From Nitrosospira multiformis (GTDB lineage Bacteria > Pseudomonadota > Gammaproteobacteria > Burkholderiales > Nitrosomonadaceae), in the NCBI GenBank assembly GCA_017306155.1, contig JAFKJB010000006.1, positions 113,859 through 177,858 on the forward strand: 64,000 nucleotides of DNA. The letters run 5' to 3'. The translations under genes were made by a program, and so were the position numbers. This document shows, one piece after another, positions 35,993 through 43,704 of this stretch; position 1 is the first letter of the stretch, and every line of letters begins with the position of its first letter. Under the pieces are notes generated by a model that was not told where the DNA came from, searched no databases, and saw only the letters and a list, made by a program, of their open reading frames with translations.

Positions 35993-36506
35993 TTTTACCT
36001 CCATCACAGTGAATGGGTGCATTGTGGAGGTTTGGAAGGAGGGAAAAAACCGGAGGTTGTCCGATTTGGGTGTAGAAAATAACAGCATTTCCGTGTAGGA
36101 GATTTTCCTACAGCAGAACCACCAGCTCGGAGGGCGCCAGCGGAGCTGTATAACCTGCTCAAACGATGACTGGAATGCGATACAGAGGACAGGCTACGCC
36201 AGTTTTGATTGATCAACGTCAACTCTTCATAAAACTTTAACGTCAAAACCAAATTTTTAATAATTCTGCAAAAAAATTCTGATCGAAAAGCCGTCTATTT
36301 CATCATGATCACCTGGTAATCTCCCGCGCTTGCAGACTGAACTCCCTTATCATTTGCGGAATTGAGTTTTATCAGATACTTGAAATTGGTTCAAAATCAT
36401 ACGTGCAACCATGTCCATGACTATAATATGGCTGAATGAAAGAGTGTTTAATTTAAACCCTGTTCACCAGACGATAAAATCGGAGCAACAAAGGATAAAT
36501 TAATTA
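35993..36506. other. flhDC upstream control region
   Basis: A 514-bp AT-rich, gene-free interval. Besides the possible sigma-28 site it holds the inverted repeat TGTAGGA-N5-TCCTACA (36094-36112), about 100 bp before the flhD start. This could be an operator or a leader-RNA hairpin. No clear sigma-70 promoter could be assigned by eye. Confidence 0.5.
36213..36239 (-). promoter_or_regulatory. Possible sigma-28 promoter upstream of flhDC
   Basis: Minus-strand TAAAGTTT, a perfect FliA -35 box, is followed after 11 bp by GACGTTGA. That matches only 5 of 8 of the -10 consensus, but resembles the CCGTTAA cores at fliC and flgM. It would give a leader of about 215 bases. Confidence 0.35.
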
Positions 36507-36734
36507 ATGAGATCACTGACTCCCATAGTCCTCCTGTTATTACTTACTCCAATTGCTTCGTGCAGTGGCCAGACAGAATCCAATAACCATCGTGTACCAG
36601 AAGCTACTAACTATAATGACTGCATTCTCCAGCATATGAAGGGTATTGGCAGCGACCTTGCTGCACGCGCGATCGATGAAGCCTGCGCTGCCAAATTTGG
36701 CGATTCTGAACCTCCGAAACAGACAAGTCTTTGA
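36507..36734 (+). CDS. Small putative lipoprotein, function unknown
   Basis: A 75-residue protein with a short hydrophobic signal (SLTPIVLLLLLTPI) ending in a lipobox-like IASC, so it is probably anchored as a lipoprotein with a ~56-residue mature part. The mature part carries a two-Cys pattern, YNDCILQHMKGIGSDLAARA followed by IDEACAAKF, seen in small bacterial proteins of unknown role. It stands alone on the + strand, divergent from flhDC. The stop is followed by a short inverted repeat (AGACAA/TTGTCT) and a T-run near 36755-36770 that could be its terminator. Confidence 0.65.
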   Translation: MRSLTPIVLLLLLTPIASCSGQTESNNHRVPEATNYNDCILQHMKGIGSDLAARAIDEACAAKFGDSEPPKQTSL

Positions 36735-36829
36735 TCTATGCTCAACAGATTTGTCTTCAATTTTTTTCCCGCACCCATGCTTCCATTTTATAAGCGTTTC
36801 TTAAAAACAACCGATTAAGGGAAAAAATC

Positions 36830-37258
36830 TTGGAACTATACGAGATCGGTGCTGTTACCTACTGCACAAATGTTACCCCAGGCAAGTCTCTTTCCCCCGA
36901 GGAAGCGGAATACGTTGCCTCTCAGGTTTCCGGGCTATTTCAATCACGCCTTGCAGAGAGTCCCTATGCGGAAGATGTCGGGGTTATCCGAACTGAATAC
37001 GCGCTCGGTTGCGTTATCACCACCATTACGATCGGCGCATCGCTCGCAGGCCTTTACAAAATCATTGTCGACTACGAAAAATTCAAATCCGGACTGTCGC
37101 AATTAGCGAAAGATCTCAATGGCGTGTATGTTCGTGTCAAGCAATCCTTGCACGGGAATGGTTCAACATATGTCATGAAAATAAATCTCCCGAATGAGAG
37201 AGTTCTGGAAGTCACTCTCAAAAAAGCTGAAAATCAGGAAAATCGGCATAGGGATTGA
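36830..37258 (+). CDS. Hypothetical protein with one predicted membrane helix
   Basis: A 142-residue protein I do not recognise. It has a soluble N-terminal part (SLSPEEAEYVASQVSGLFQS), a hydrophobic central stretch (about residues 58-82, YALGCVITTITIGASLAGLY), and a Lys-rich, strand-forming C-terminus (YVMKINLPNERVLEVTLKKA). The start is TTG 36830 with only AAGGG a dozen bases upstream, so it is uncertain. It lies 95 bp after the small lipoprotein gene in the same direction. No family or function can be assigned. Confidence 0.5.
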   Translation: MELYEIGAVTYCTNVTPGKSLSPEEAEYVASQVSGLFQSRLAESPYAEDVGVIRTEYALGCVITTITIGASLAGLYKIIVDYEKFKSGLSQLAKDLNGVYVRVKQSLHGNGSTYVMKINLPNERVLEVTLKKAENQENRHRD

Positions 37259-37423
37259 CTATTACAGGCCGCGCCCCTGTCACATCACCCGGCATGCGGA
37301 CAGGCATCGGGCAGTTCGAGAAATCGAGGTCACGGGAGACGAGGTACCCAGGTGATCGAAGTATGCGAGGTGGGCGCCCGCTGAGGATTCTTACCTCCAC
37401 GACCAAGGACATGCTGGGCGCAC

Positions 37424-37448
37424 ATAAACAAAACCGCCCGAAGGCGGC
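37424..37448 (-). terminator. Rho-independent terminator of the 37.5-kb lipoprotein gene
   Basis: On the minus strand GCCGCC-TTCG-GGCGG forms a stem with a stable UUCG loop and runs into TTTTGTTTA. It begins about 20 bp after the lipoprotein stop codon. Confidence 0.8.
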
Positions 37449-37470
37449 CTGGTGATCCTGTTTTAGCGGG

Positions 37471-37776
37471 CTATCCTTTGCAGGCGTTACCTTTCCAGGT
37501 TGATCCGATAACGATACCTTTCTCAACTTCAAAGGTAGTTTCACATGACCTGGTATTTCCGATACTTCCTTGCTCAGCCGGAACCGTCACGATCCTGGAA
37601 TAAGTAAGGAATTTTTTGCCTCCTTCCTCGTAAACTTGCTGAGGAGTTCCAAGCAATATGATCAAATCCCTCTCTGACAGGCCGTTATACCTGATTAATT
37701 TCTTTTCGTACCCGCCTTTGGTCGCGCATCCTGATAACGCCACGGCCGCTATCAGAAGTATTAATGTCCTCTTCAT
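37471..37776 (-). CDS. Small lipoprotein, SmpA/BamE-like
   Basis: A 101-residue protein with a clean lipoprotein signal, MKRTLILLIAAVALSGC, where the Cys is residue 17. The mature part begins ATKGGYEKK and contains LSERDLIILLGTPQQVYEEG, which resembles the helix-turn of SmpA/BamE-type outer-membrane proteins, followed by strands with FLTYSRIVTVPAE. Two further Cys (RSCETTFEV and GNACKG) could form a disulfide. It is monocistronic, with its own terminator. A structural relative of BamE is inferred, not proven. Confidence 0.72.
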   Translation of the reverse strand: MKRTLILLIAAVALSGCATKGGYEKKLIRYNGLSERDLIILLGTPQQVYEEGGKKFLTYSRIVTVPAEQGSIGNTRSCETTFEVEKGIVIGSTWKGNACKG

Positions 37777-38131
37777 AATGAATCCCGGCTGTTGAGCTCG
37801 ATATCAGTCTACCAGACTTGATATTACCGCAATCTTCTTTTAACCATTCCCGGCCTCCAGAAGAGATGTTACTAACCTCACTCTCCTGTTTCCTGGCAAG
37901 CCTTGCACGATTTGCAAGGTCACTCTACCATTGCGATTACGGCGGATTTGTACTCCCACCTTGAGACAAATCATCTGAAGCAGGATGTTGCAGCTTCGGG
38001 TAAAATGCTGCGCAAGGAAAAATGATGTTATGCGTTTGTCGTTTAATTTTCTGCCCGTTTCTGTACCGACGCAGCAATAGAAACACAGTAAACGTGGCGC
38101 TGCCTGGCGCATAAAATCATTCTAAATCAAT
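37777..38131. other. Gap before tRNA-Leu
   Basis: A 355-bp interval between the divergent lipoprotein gene and tRNA-Leu. A possible -10 box (TAAAAT, about 38112) precedes the tRNA, with a weak -35 18 bp upstream. A 90-residue open frame on the minus strand has no family features or ribosome site. Nothing else is visible. Confidence 0.4.
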
Positions 38132-38220
38132 GCCCGGATGGTGAAATTGGTAGACACAAGGGACTTAAAATCCCTCGGGCTTAACCGCCCGTGCCGGTTC
38201 GATTCCGGCTCCGGGCACCA
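38132..38220 (+). tRNA. tRNA-Leu (anticodon TAA)
   Basis: A complete 89-base gene including the encoded CCA end. The acceptor stem GCCCGGA pairs with TCCGGGC. The anticodon arm GGGAC-TTAAAAT-CCCTC carries TAA. A class II long variable arm (CGGGCTTAACCGCCCG region) and T arm GCCGGTTCGATTCCGGC are present. A 40-bp palindrome follows within 6 bp. Confidence 0.97.
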
Positions 38221-38225
38221 AATGC

Positions 38226-38265
38226 AAGTATAAAGGTGATTGTTACAACAATCACCTTTATACTT
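38226..38265. repeat. 40-bp perfect palindrome after tRNA-Leu
   Basis: Arms AAGTATAAAGGTGATTGTT and its exact complement AACAATCACCTTTATACTT (19 bp each) flank a 2-bp centre. There is no T-run, so it is not a standard terminator, although it could end or process the tRNA transcript. The tRNA-flanking position also suits an integration remnant. Another palindrome with the same 19-2-19 geometry lies at 63336-63375. Confidence 0.85.
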
Positions 38266-38474
38266 AACCACTAGGGACACTGTGTTGCTTGAGGTCAAAA
38301 TCGAATATCGGTTATATGAATTATTAATAAATAGAGCCTTTTGCCCCGCGTTATCCTGGGATTTCCCTCTCAAAATACCGCTGCCGATGTTGTACCAATC
38401 CATTTTTGAGTAATTGTAAGCTTCCGTTTTCGCCTTCTTGGTCAACCAATCTTTCTCTGATAAGAATTTTTACA

Positions 38475-39110
38475 CTAGGTTGGAGCAAGCATCGGAAACA
38501 GTCCACGTAACCCAGTAGCCATCATTTCTACGGCTATCGCCGCAAGGATAAATCCTCCGACGCGCTGTACCACATCCATAGTAGATTGCCGAATCTTCTT
38601 TTCCGCCTGACTGGCCATGTAAAAAGTTATCCAGCATACGATACCTACGATAAGGATAGGCACCACCACATGAATTAAATCGGCATAGGTTTGCCACGCG
38701 CTATTTCCCATGACATAGCTGAATGCAGCCGGACCGGCCAGCAATGGTACAGCCAAAGGGACGATGGCCGCTTCTCGAACCCCATTTTCATTAGCGATAC
38801 GGGGCGATCCCTTGAAGGTTGATTCCTTCCCAAGAACCATTGCTATTGCCAGCAATAAGACAATAACTCCTCCGCCAACTTGCATCGCTCCCAGCGATAT
38901 GCCGAGCAATCTTAAAATAGGCATCCCCAGAAATGTTGCCACCAGCAACGCCACGGTGACGCTCGATCCAATAGTCTTGGCAAAGCGGCTCTTGCTGCGC
39001 AAATCAAAACCTTCCGTAGCCGCGAGAAAGACCGGGATCATGGAAACAGGACCCATCAGCACGAACAGCGTGAGGGTTTTCTTGAGAGTTAAAGCCAAAA
39101 TTGAAAGCAT
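38475..39110 (-). CDS. MarC/YhgN-family inner-membrane protein
   Basis: A 211-residue integral membrane protein with about six helices. The MarC-family features are LFVLMGPVSMIPVFLAATEG at the start of the first repeat, GGGVIVLLLAIAMVL, and AIVPLAVPLLAGPAAFSYVM in the second repeat. The family's transport substrate is not established, and the old link to multidrug resistance has been withdrawn. The start at 39110 lacks a good ribosome site. It lies tail-to-tail with tRNA-Leu. Confidence 0.9.
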   Translation of the reverse strand: MLSILALTLKKTLTLFVLMGPVSMIPVFLAATEGFDLRSKSRFAKTIGSSVTVALLVATFLGMPILRLLGISLGAMQVGGGVIVLLLAIAMVLGKESTFKGSPRIANENGVREAAIVPLAVPLLAGPAAFSYVMGNSAWQTYADLIHVVVPILIVGIVCWITFYMASQAEKKIRQSTMDVVQRVGGFILAAIAVEMMATGLRGLFPMLAPT

Positions 39111-40355
39111 TATCGAGTGGGTGAAATGTTAGGCGCGCCTATGGACGCAGAATGTGATATGAACTTCCAGCAAGGGTGCATAGCCTGACGAACGAAACAT
39201 TCGGTTAGCTTCTGGTTCCCCGTTCCACCGAACTGCACGCTCTCATTGCTAAACGGATTTTACAGACCTCAGCAATATTAAACACTGTCCCGAAATACAC
39301 CGGAGGATCAGTATGGGTATGGCGTATAAGAAAACGGGATTGAACTGCCTAGGGAATGCGACTAGATAATAATGTGATACGCCAAGGCTCTACGCCGCTC
39401 AGAAAAGGACAAAAAAAGTCCATCTATTTCAAATATGTCCCGCTAGTGCCTCATAGACACCAGGATATAACTATAAGATTCGGATATTCTATTTATTTAT
39501 GTTACGAGTGGGATTTAATCTCTTGGGGTTTAATTCCCCGCTTCTTGGGTCGAAGGCTGGCTGAAAGCCAGCGGATTGTAAAAGCGCGGTTAATACCCCA
39601 CTGCTTGCAGCGGAGTGCTTTATTATCCCTTGACTTAACCGTCCTATATTCGACCGCTCCGCCATCAGCCCGAAAGAAATAGGGAGACGCCAAGAAAAAG
39701 CCGTAAAGGCACGATAGACAGTCTTAAGTCAGCCTTCCAAACATTTTCCTCCCAAATCCGCTTTCAGCGGGTTTTGATTTATTGGCTCAGTCTTTAATCC
39801 CTGATCTTTTTCTGAGCATGCTCCTTATTCATGTGCTGTTCGTGAAAAATACGGATAAACCAATAGAACCTCCTCCCAAAGCTTGAACAGCGAGGATAAA
39901 ACTCTTCTTTTTCGCGTATAACCTCCTGTTTCACGCAACCATACTTCCTATCACCCTTTCCAGGCACTGATCCGGATCAGCAGGCCGAGACCTGCGGCTG
40001 TATTACCAGTCATCAGCGATGAGTTCTTCTACTCCTTCCTGCCTGGAGGGGGTAACAAGGTCGCAGTACCTTCGTGGCGAAGGGCGAATCCAAATCAACA
40101 ATTAAAAAACGCAGCGCAACGTACCACCAAACATCCAGTTGATATCTGACACCAGTCAGTTCAAGTAGTCAGGATGTTTCTAATGTTCGTCAATATTACC
40201 CGGGTCCGCGTTGCGAAGATTGATAGCCATTGACCCAGTATGGTCGTATCGGCACATTTCATCGCTCGATCAGCAAAATCAGTTATGCAATACGAGTAGC
40301 AAGGGCACAACGGGCCTCAAAACATATCATTCATTAATCTAAAGGGAGATAAAAA
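39111..40355. other. Gene-poor region with decayed remnants
   Basis: 1.25 kb without a convincing gene. It contains two related minus-strand words, GAAGCGGGGAATTAAACCCC (39525-39544) and GCAGTGGGGTATTAACCGC (39586-39604), beside small hairpins such as CTGGCTGAAAGCCAG. A possible outer-membrane-protein C-terminal remnant lies near 40108-40158. A 108-residue open frame at 39356-39682 has no ribosome site and overlaps the repeat words, so I do not call it. Confidence 0.6.
40108..40158 (-). pseudogene. Possible C-terminal remnant of an outer-membrane protein
   Basis: The minus strand reads VSDINWMFGGTLRCVF then stop. A final Phe after TLRxx and the INWMFGGTLR pattern resemble the last beta-strand of porin-like proteins. 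Upstream in the same frame there are stop codons within 12 and ~30 codons (reading ...KHPDYLN, stop), so only the tail survives. The match is short and could be chance. Confidence 0.35.
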
Positions 40356-42077
40356 TTGAAAATCAAGTTCCTATTCTGGACTGGAAGCTTCCTGTCCACA
40401 CTAGCCTTGCTCGTGCCGCCGGTTTCTTCGGCAGCCAAACAGGTAATCATGGATCAGGGGGCAGAGTGGACAGCTTCCGCCCGAAAGGATTTCTATAGTC
40501 GGGATCAGGGCTCTCGTATCATGCCACTGCGCTGGATATCTGCCTTGAAGCAACCAGATGGCCAGCCGTTCATGGCCGAAAGCCTGGGTCGATATGGCTA
40601 CCTTCCCAATAAGGCCAGCAAACCAGCTGGATTACCCGTGGGATTCACCGTTGCAAGTGGAAGCGAAGGACAGGAAATCGGCATGAACTGTTCTGCCTGT
40701 CATACGCGTCAGATCGAGGTCGATGGTACCGCATACCTGATCGACGGTGGACCGGGAATCGTCGATTTCCAGAGTTTTCTGGCTGATCTCGATACGGCGG
40801 TGAAAGCCGTTTTGACGGACAAGCAAGCATTCACGGATTTTGCACGCGCCGTCCTTGGCCCGTCAGCAACCCCGAAGGACAAGGAAAAGCTGCAGAAAGC
40901 GTTGAAAGCGTGGTATTTACCCTACCATACGCTGATCGAGCGCGCACTTCCGGCAAAACCCTGGGGTCCGGCCCGGCTTGATGCGGTATCGATGATCTTC
41001 AACCGACTGGCTGGCCTCGATATCGGTTCTCCACCGACGTATATGATTCCCGAAAATATCCAGCCGGCCGTCGCACCGGTACGCTACCCATTCCTCTGGA
41101 ATGCCTCGATCCAGGATAAGACTCAATGGCCCGGTTTCGCCAGCAATGGCAATGATATTCTCGCCCTCTCCCGAAATCTCGGTGAAGTTTACGGCGTATT
41201 TGGAGTTTTCCACCCTAAGAAGGACAAATGGCGTCTACTGGGGGTTGATTACCTGGCCAACAATTCGGCCGAGTTTCAGGGCCTGGCGGCGTTGGAAGAT
41301 CTGGTAAAAAAAATCAGCCCCCCTAAATGGCCCTGGAAGATAGATCAGGCGCTGGCCGATAAGGGCAAGGAAATCTTCGCCCGCAAGAGTGAGCAGGGTG
41401 GTTGCGCGGATTGCCACGGCATTAAGCCAGGGCAAACACGGTTTCCGGATCAAAAAACCTGGGCTACGCCCCTCATGGATGTCGGCACAGATTCCAAAGA
41501 ATATGAAATACTGGCACGGACTGTTAAGACAGGTGTGCTTGAAGGTGCGAAGATTCCATTTCTCGCCAAACCGCTCAAATCCGTGGATACCGCCTTCAAT
41601 GTCCTGGGAACATCCGTTCTCGGCTCCATCCTCCAGCACTATGTTCCGGTGCTCATGAAAACTGAAGAAGAAGCTGGGGTGAAAAAGAGCACGCAGCCTC
41701 CCTTTCCGCCAGAAACAGAATCTCTTCGAGATGCTTTCATTGCACGCCCAGCCGAAGCCAAACCGTCCTATCCGTATGAATCACGGGTCCTGCAGGGTAT
41801 CTGGGCTGCTGCTCCCTATCTTCATAACGGATCGGTTCCGACATTGGCGGAGTTGCTGAAGCCTGCGGCTGAAAGAATCAGCTCGTTCAAGATTGGTCCA
41901 GCTTACGATATTGTCAATGTAGGGCTGGCCACAGAGCAGAATAAATTCGATTATATGTTGGAAACTACGGATTGTAGCGATCGAAATTCCGGAAACAGCC
42001 GTTGCGGCCATGAATTTGGGACAAAGCTTTCGGCCGAAGAGAAAAAAGCACTGCTGGAGTATCTCAAAACACTTTAG
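40356..42077 (+). CDS. RoxA-like di-haem c-type cytochrome (peroxidase/oxygenase family)
   Basis: A 573-residue exported cytochrome. The signal peptide spans about residues 1-26 (ending VSSAA). Two haem c sites are visible, CSACH near residue 113 (GMNCSACHTRQIEVDG) and CADCH near residue 350 (QGGCADCHGIKPG). Later motifs such as GIWAAAPYLHNGSVPTLAEL are typical of di-haem peroxidase and rubber-oxygenase-type proteins, which include RoxA, RoxB and many uncharacterised relatives. The length and spacing resemble RoxA more than ordinary ~350-residue cytochrome c peroxidases. The substrate is unknown. The start is TTG 40356 after AAAGGGAGAT. It is monocistronic with a terminator-like hairpin downstream. 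Confidence 0.88.
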   Translation: MKIKFLFWTGSFLSTLALLVPPVSSAAKQVIMDQGAEWTASARKDFYSRDQGSRIMPLRWISALKQPDGQPFMAESLGRYGYLPNKASKPAGLPVGFTVASGSEGQEIGMNCSACHTRQIEVDGTAYLIDGGPGIVDFQSFLADLDTAVKAVLTDKQAFTDFARAVLGPSATPKDKEKLQKALKAWYLPYHTLIERALPAKPWGPARLDAVSMIFNRLAGLDIGSPPTYMIPENIQPAVAPVRYPFLWNASIQDKTQWPGFASNGNDILALSRNLGEVYGVFGVFHPKKDKWRLLGVDYLANNSAEFQGLAALEDLVKKISPPKWPWKIDQALADKGKEIFARKSEQGGCADCHGIKPGQTRFPDQKTWATPLMDVGTDSKEYEILARTVKTGVLEGAKIPFLAKPLKSVDTAFNVLGTSVLGSILQHYVPVLMKTEEEAGVKKSTQPPFPPETESLRDAFIARPAEAKPSYPYESRVLQGIWAAAPYLHNGSVPTLAELLKPAAERISSFKIGPAYDIVNVGLATEQNKFDYMLETTDCSDRNSGNSRCGHEFGTKLSAEEKKALLEYLKTL

Positions 42078-42130
42078 CCTGTCATATCGTTCATTTCCAA
42101 ATCCATATCATCTTCTTCTCTTATATTCCG

Positions 42131-42172
42131 GGGTTCATTGCACTTTCCTCACAGTGTGATGAACCCTTCTCT
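42131..42172 (+). terminator. Terminator-like hairpin after the cytochrome gene
   Basis: GGGTTCAT pairs with ATGAACCC, and the inner CAC with GTG across a small internal loop; TTCTCTTCTT follows. It lies 54 bp after the stop codon. Confidence 0.55.
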
Positions 42173-42410
42173 TCTTCAGGTAAGCCCTTATTTGCTGTTC
42201 ACAAGAATTTTCTCTACCGGATTATAAAAACGATTGCCGGAATACCTGGCTCGGTAATAGATGATAAGAAAGACGTGTCAGGCGAACCATAGTCAAAACA
42301 AACACTCCAATACAATAACTATACTGAGTTCGGATAACTGGAAATTGCATGCTCCCTGCGCCCCGTCCTGTGCCGGTGCTTCCATTTCCGATGCCAGACA
42401 AGCAGATAGC

Positions 42411-42564
42411 ATGAAAGAACATATTCAACTTGAAGGAGAAATACGCTACGCGATCCGGCTCGCCGAGCGTACCTGTGCGCCTGTATCGCCGGGTGCAGGC
42501 TGTGAGTACTTTTTTCTCTATTTTGGGGCGGTTTGAGCAGCGCTGGTTGCAATCCGGCGGATAA
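42411..42564 (+). pseudogene. Possible frameshifted small-gene remnant
   Basis: From ATG 42411 the frame reads MKEHIQLEGEIRYAIRLAER. About 24 codons in, a one-base shift would give TCRLYRRVQAVSTFFSIL and a stop at 42562. Both halves look protein-like (amphipathic helix, then a basic-hydrophobic segment as in small membrane proteins), whereas continuing in the original frame gives Pro/Gly-rich sequence. The rest of the 42078-42606 interval shows only the cytochrome terminator. No ribosome site is obvious, so this is tentative. Confidence 0.3.
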
Positions 42565-42606
42565 AGCAGCCCAAAAAGGACTGAGTCGATAACCGGGCTT
42601 CTACAA

Positions 42607-42909
42607 ATGAAATTTATTCTCGTCGTCCTATTTACCCTGGTCCTTCCTTTTACCGCCAGCGCGCAGTACTACAGATTTGACCCAAGTATTCAGCAGCAGC
42701 GCCCCCAGGATATGATGCAGCAACAGCAACAACTTGAAATGCGGCAGCAGCAACTGATGCCCCAGGATCACACGATGCAGGGACAAAATAGAGAGTTACA
42801 GAGGGATATCATGTTACAGATGGATCTCATGTCTCAGCAACAGCGATTCGACAACATGCGGCAACAGGGTAATTACAACTATGGAATGCCGCATCCTGGC
42901 AGATTCTAG
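42607..42909 (+). CDS. Small Gln/Met-rich exported protein, function unknown
   Basis: A 100-residue protein with a signal peptide (MKFILVVLFTLVLPFTASA, cleaved before QYYRF). The mature part is very rich in Gln, Met and Arg, with runs such as MMQQQQQLEMRQQQ, and is likely extended or coiled. It ends NYGMPHPGRF. I recognise no family. It resembles in style the small exported Gln/Arg-rich product at 43438-43704, which also follows a candidate small RNA in the same orientation. Confidence 0.7.
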   Translation: MKFILVVLFTLVLPFTASAQYYRFDPSIQQQRPQDMMQQQQQLEMRQQQLMPQDHTMQGQNRELQRDIMLQMDLMSQQQRFDNMRQQGNYNYGMPHPGRF

Positions 42910-43052
42910 GTCTGCACGAAGTTGAGAACAGACGAGTTTTAAAGGCCAGAGCGGGGGAAATCCACGTCATGGCGTTCGCATGCTCTACTTATTCATGTGA
43001 CTGAACAGGTTTTTACCCCCCAACCCGCCTCGCCGGTTTTTTTATTTCCATA

Positions 43053-43068
43053 CGTTAAATATTTAACG
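43053..43068. repeat. Perfect 16-bp palindrome CGTTAAAT-ATTTAACG
   Basis: An uninterrupted 8+8 palindrome about 35 bp upstream of the structured RNA candidate. It has the look of a dimeric-repressor operator. No regulator can be named. Confidence 0.5.
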
Positions 43069-43089
43069 GTAGAATCTCCCTTATATTGT

Positions 43090-43167
43090 TAACCTCTCCA
43101 CTCGTTTCCCTCTTTTCGAAGAGGGGACGAACGCAGTATCCACGCCCGGCTTACGCCGGGCTTTTTT
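43090..43167 (+). ncRNA. Candidate structured small RNA with its own terminator
   Basis: In the 528-bp interval between two small exported-protein genes. An 11-bp stem with one bulge and a UUCG loop (43103-43129; CGTTTCCCTCTT paired with AAGAGGGGACG) is followed after 14 bases by a textbook terminator. The preceding DNA has AT-rich TATATT (43082-43087), but no good -35. No RNA family is recognised. It could alternatively be a leader or trailer element. The remainder of the interval shows no gene. Confidence 0.4.
43144..43167 (+). terminator. Rho-independent terminator
   Basis: Perfect 7-bp stem GCCCGGC/GCCGGGC, loop TTAC, then six T. It lies 235 bp after the small Gln/Met-rich gene and directly after the candidate small RNA. 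Confidence 0.85.
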
Positions 43168-43437
43168 ATTGCTGCCATCTAATTCGGTTTTTCTTTTTGG
43201 CTGATGATCTAAACCAGGATAAAGGAACTGGCAACTCTACTATTGTTTATCCCTGGATAGCGCTCGCCTCTTGCTTTCATAAAGCGGAACAAATCAATTC
43301 CTCGATACCTTGATTTTTCCCCGAAACGATAGCGTTTTGATCTGGGAACATGTACTTAAGTACAATTTATTCTCCCTGACCAAGGACTAGAATGTAGTTC
43401 GTAAAATTATCTCTCGCTCACATCCTTGGAGGAAAAA

Positions 43438-43704
43438 ATGAAACTTGCGATGGTACTCCTGGCAGGAGGCCTTTTCGCATTCTCATCAGGAGTTCAAGCC
43501 CAACATGACGGCATCGAACAGAAGCACAACAGTTTGCAAAGTTTGCAGCGCGCCGGACACGCAAGGTACGAACAGATAATACTGCAGCAACAGTCGCGGA
43601 CATTGCAGGAGCGGGACGAGCACCGGCGAAGAGACCTTCGTTCCCAGCGGTTACGAGCGGCAAATTCCTGGGGAGGACGCAGGTTCCGACTCCAGGTGCG
43701 TTAG
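43438..43704 (+). CDS. Small exported protein, function unknown
   Basis: An 88-residue protein with a signal peptide (MKLAMVLLAGGLFAFSSGVQA, cut before QHDG). The mature part is rich in Gln, Arg and His and helical, with LQRAGHARYEQIILQQQSR and LQERDEHRRRDLRSQRLRA. I recognise no family. TTGGAGGAAAAA gives a strong ribosome site for ATG 43438. It converges on the Tat-SDR gene with a 4-bp overlap of stop codons. Confidence 0.7.
   Translation: MKLAMVLLAGGLFAFSSGVQAQHDGIEQKHNSLQSLQRAGHARYEQIILQQQSRTLQERDEHRRRDLRSQRLRAANSWGGRRFRLQVR

Noticed and set aside
37340-37420. Minus-strand stretch reading VVEVRILSGRPP, reminiscent of translated tRNA 3' halves
   Set aside because: No cloverleaf can be completed: no acceptor partner, no D arm and no CCA. 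At most a decayed fragment, not callable.
37840-38112. 90-codon frame on the minus strand before tRNA-Leu
   Set aside because: Cys/Arg-rich translation without motifs, no ribosome site, and it overlaps the likely tRNA promoter.
39356-39682. 108-codon frame on the + strand in the gene-poor region
   Set aside because: No ribosome site, no family resemblance, and it runs through the repeat words and hairpins.
40049-40075. Sequence GGGGGTAACAAGGTCGCAGTA resembling the 3' end of 16S rRNA
   Set aside because: Only about a dozen bases match, and neither helix 45 nor upstream 16S sequence is present.
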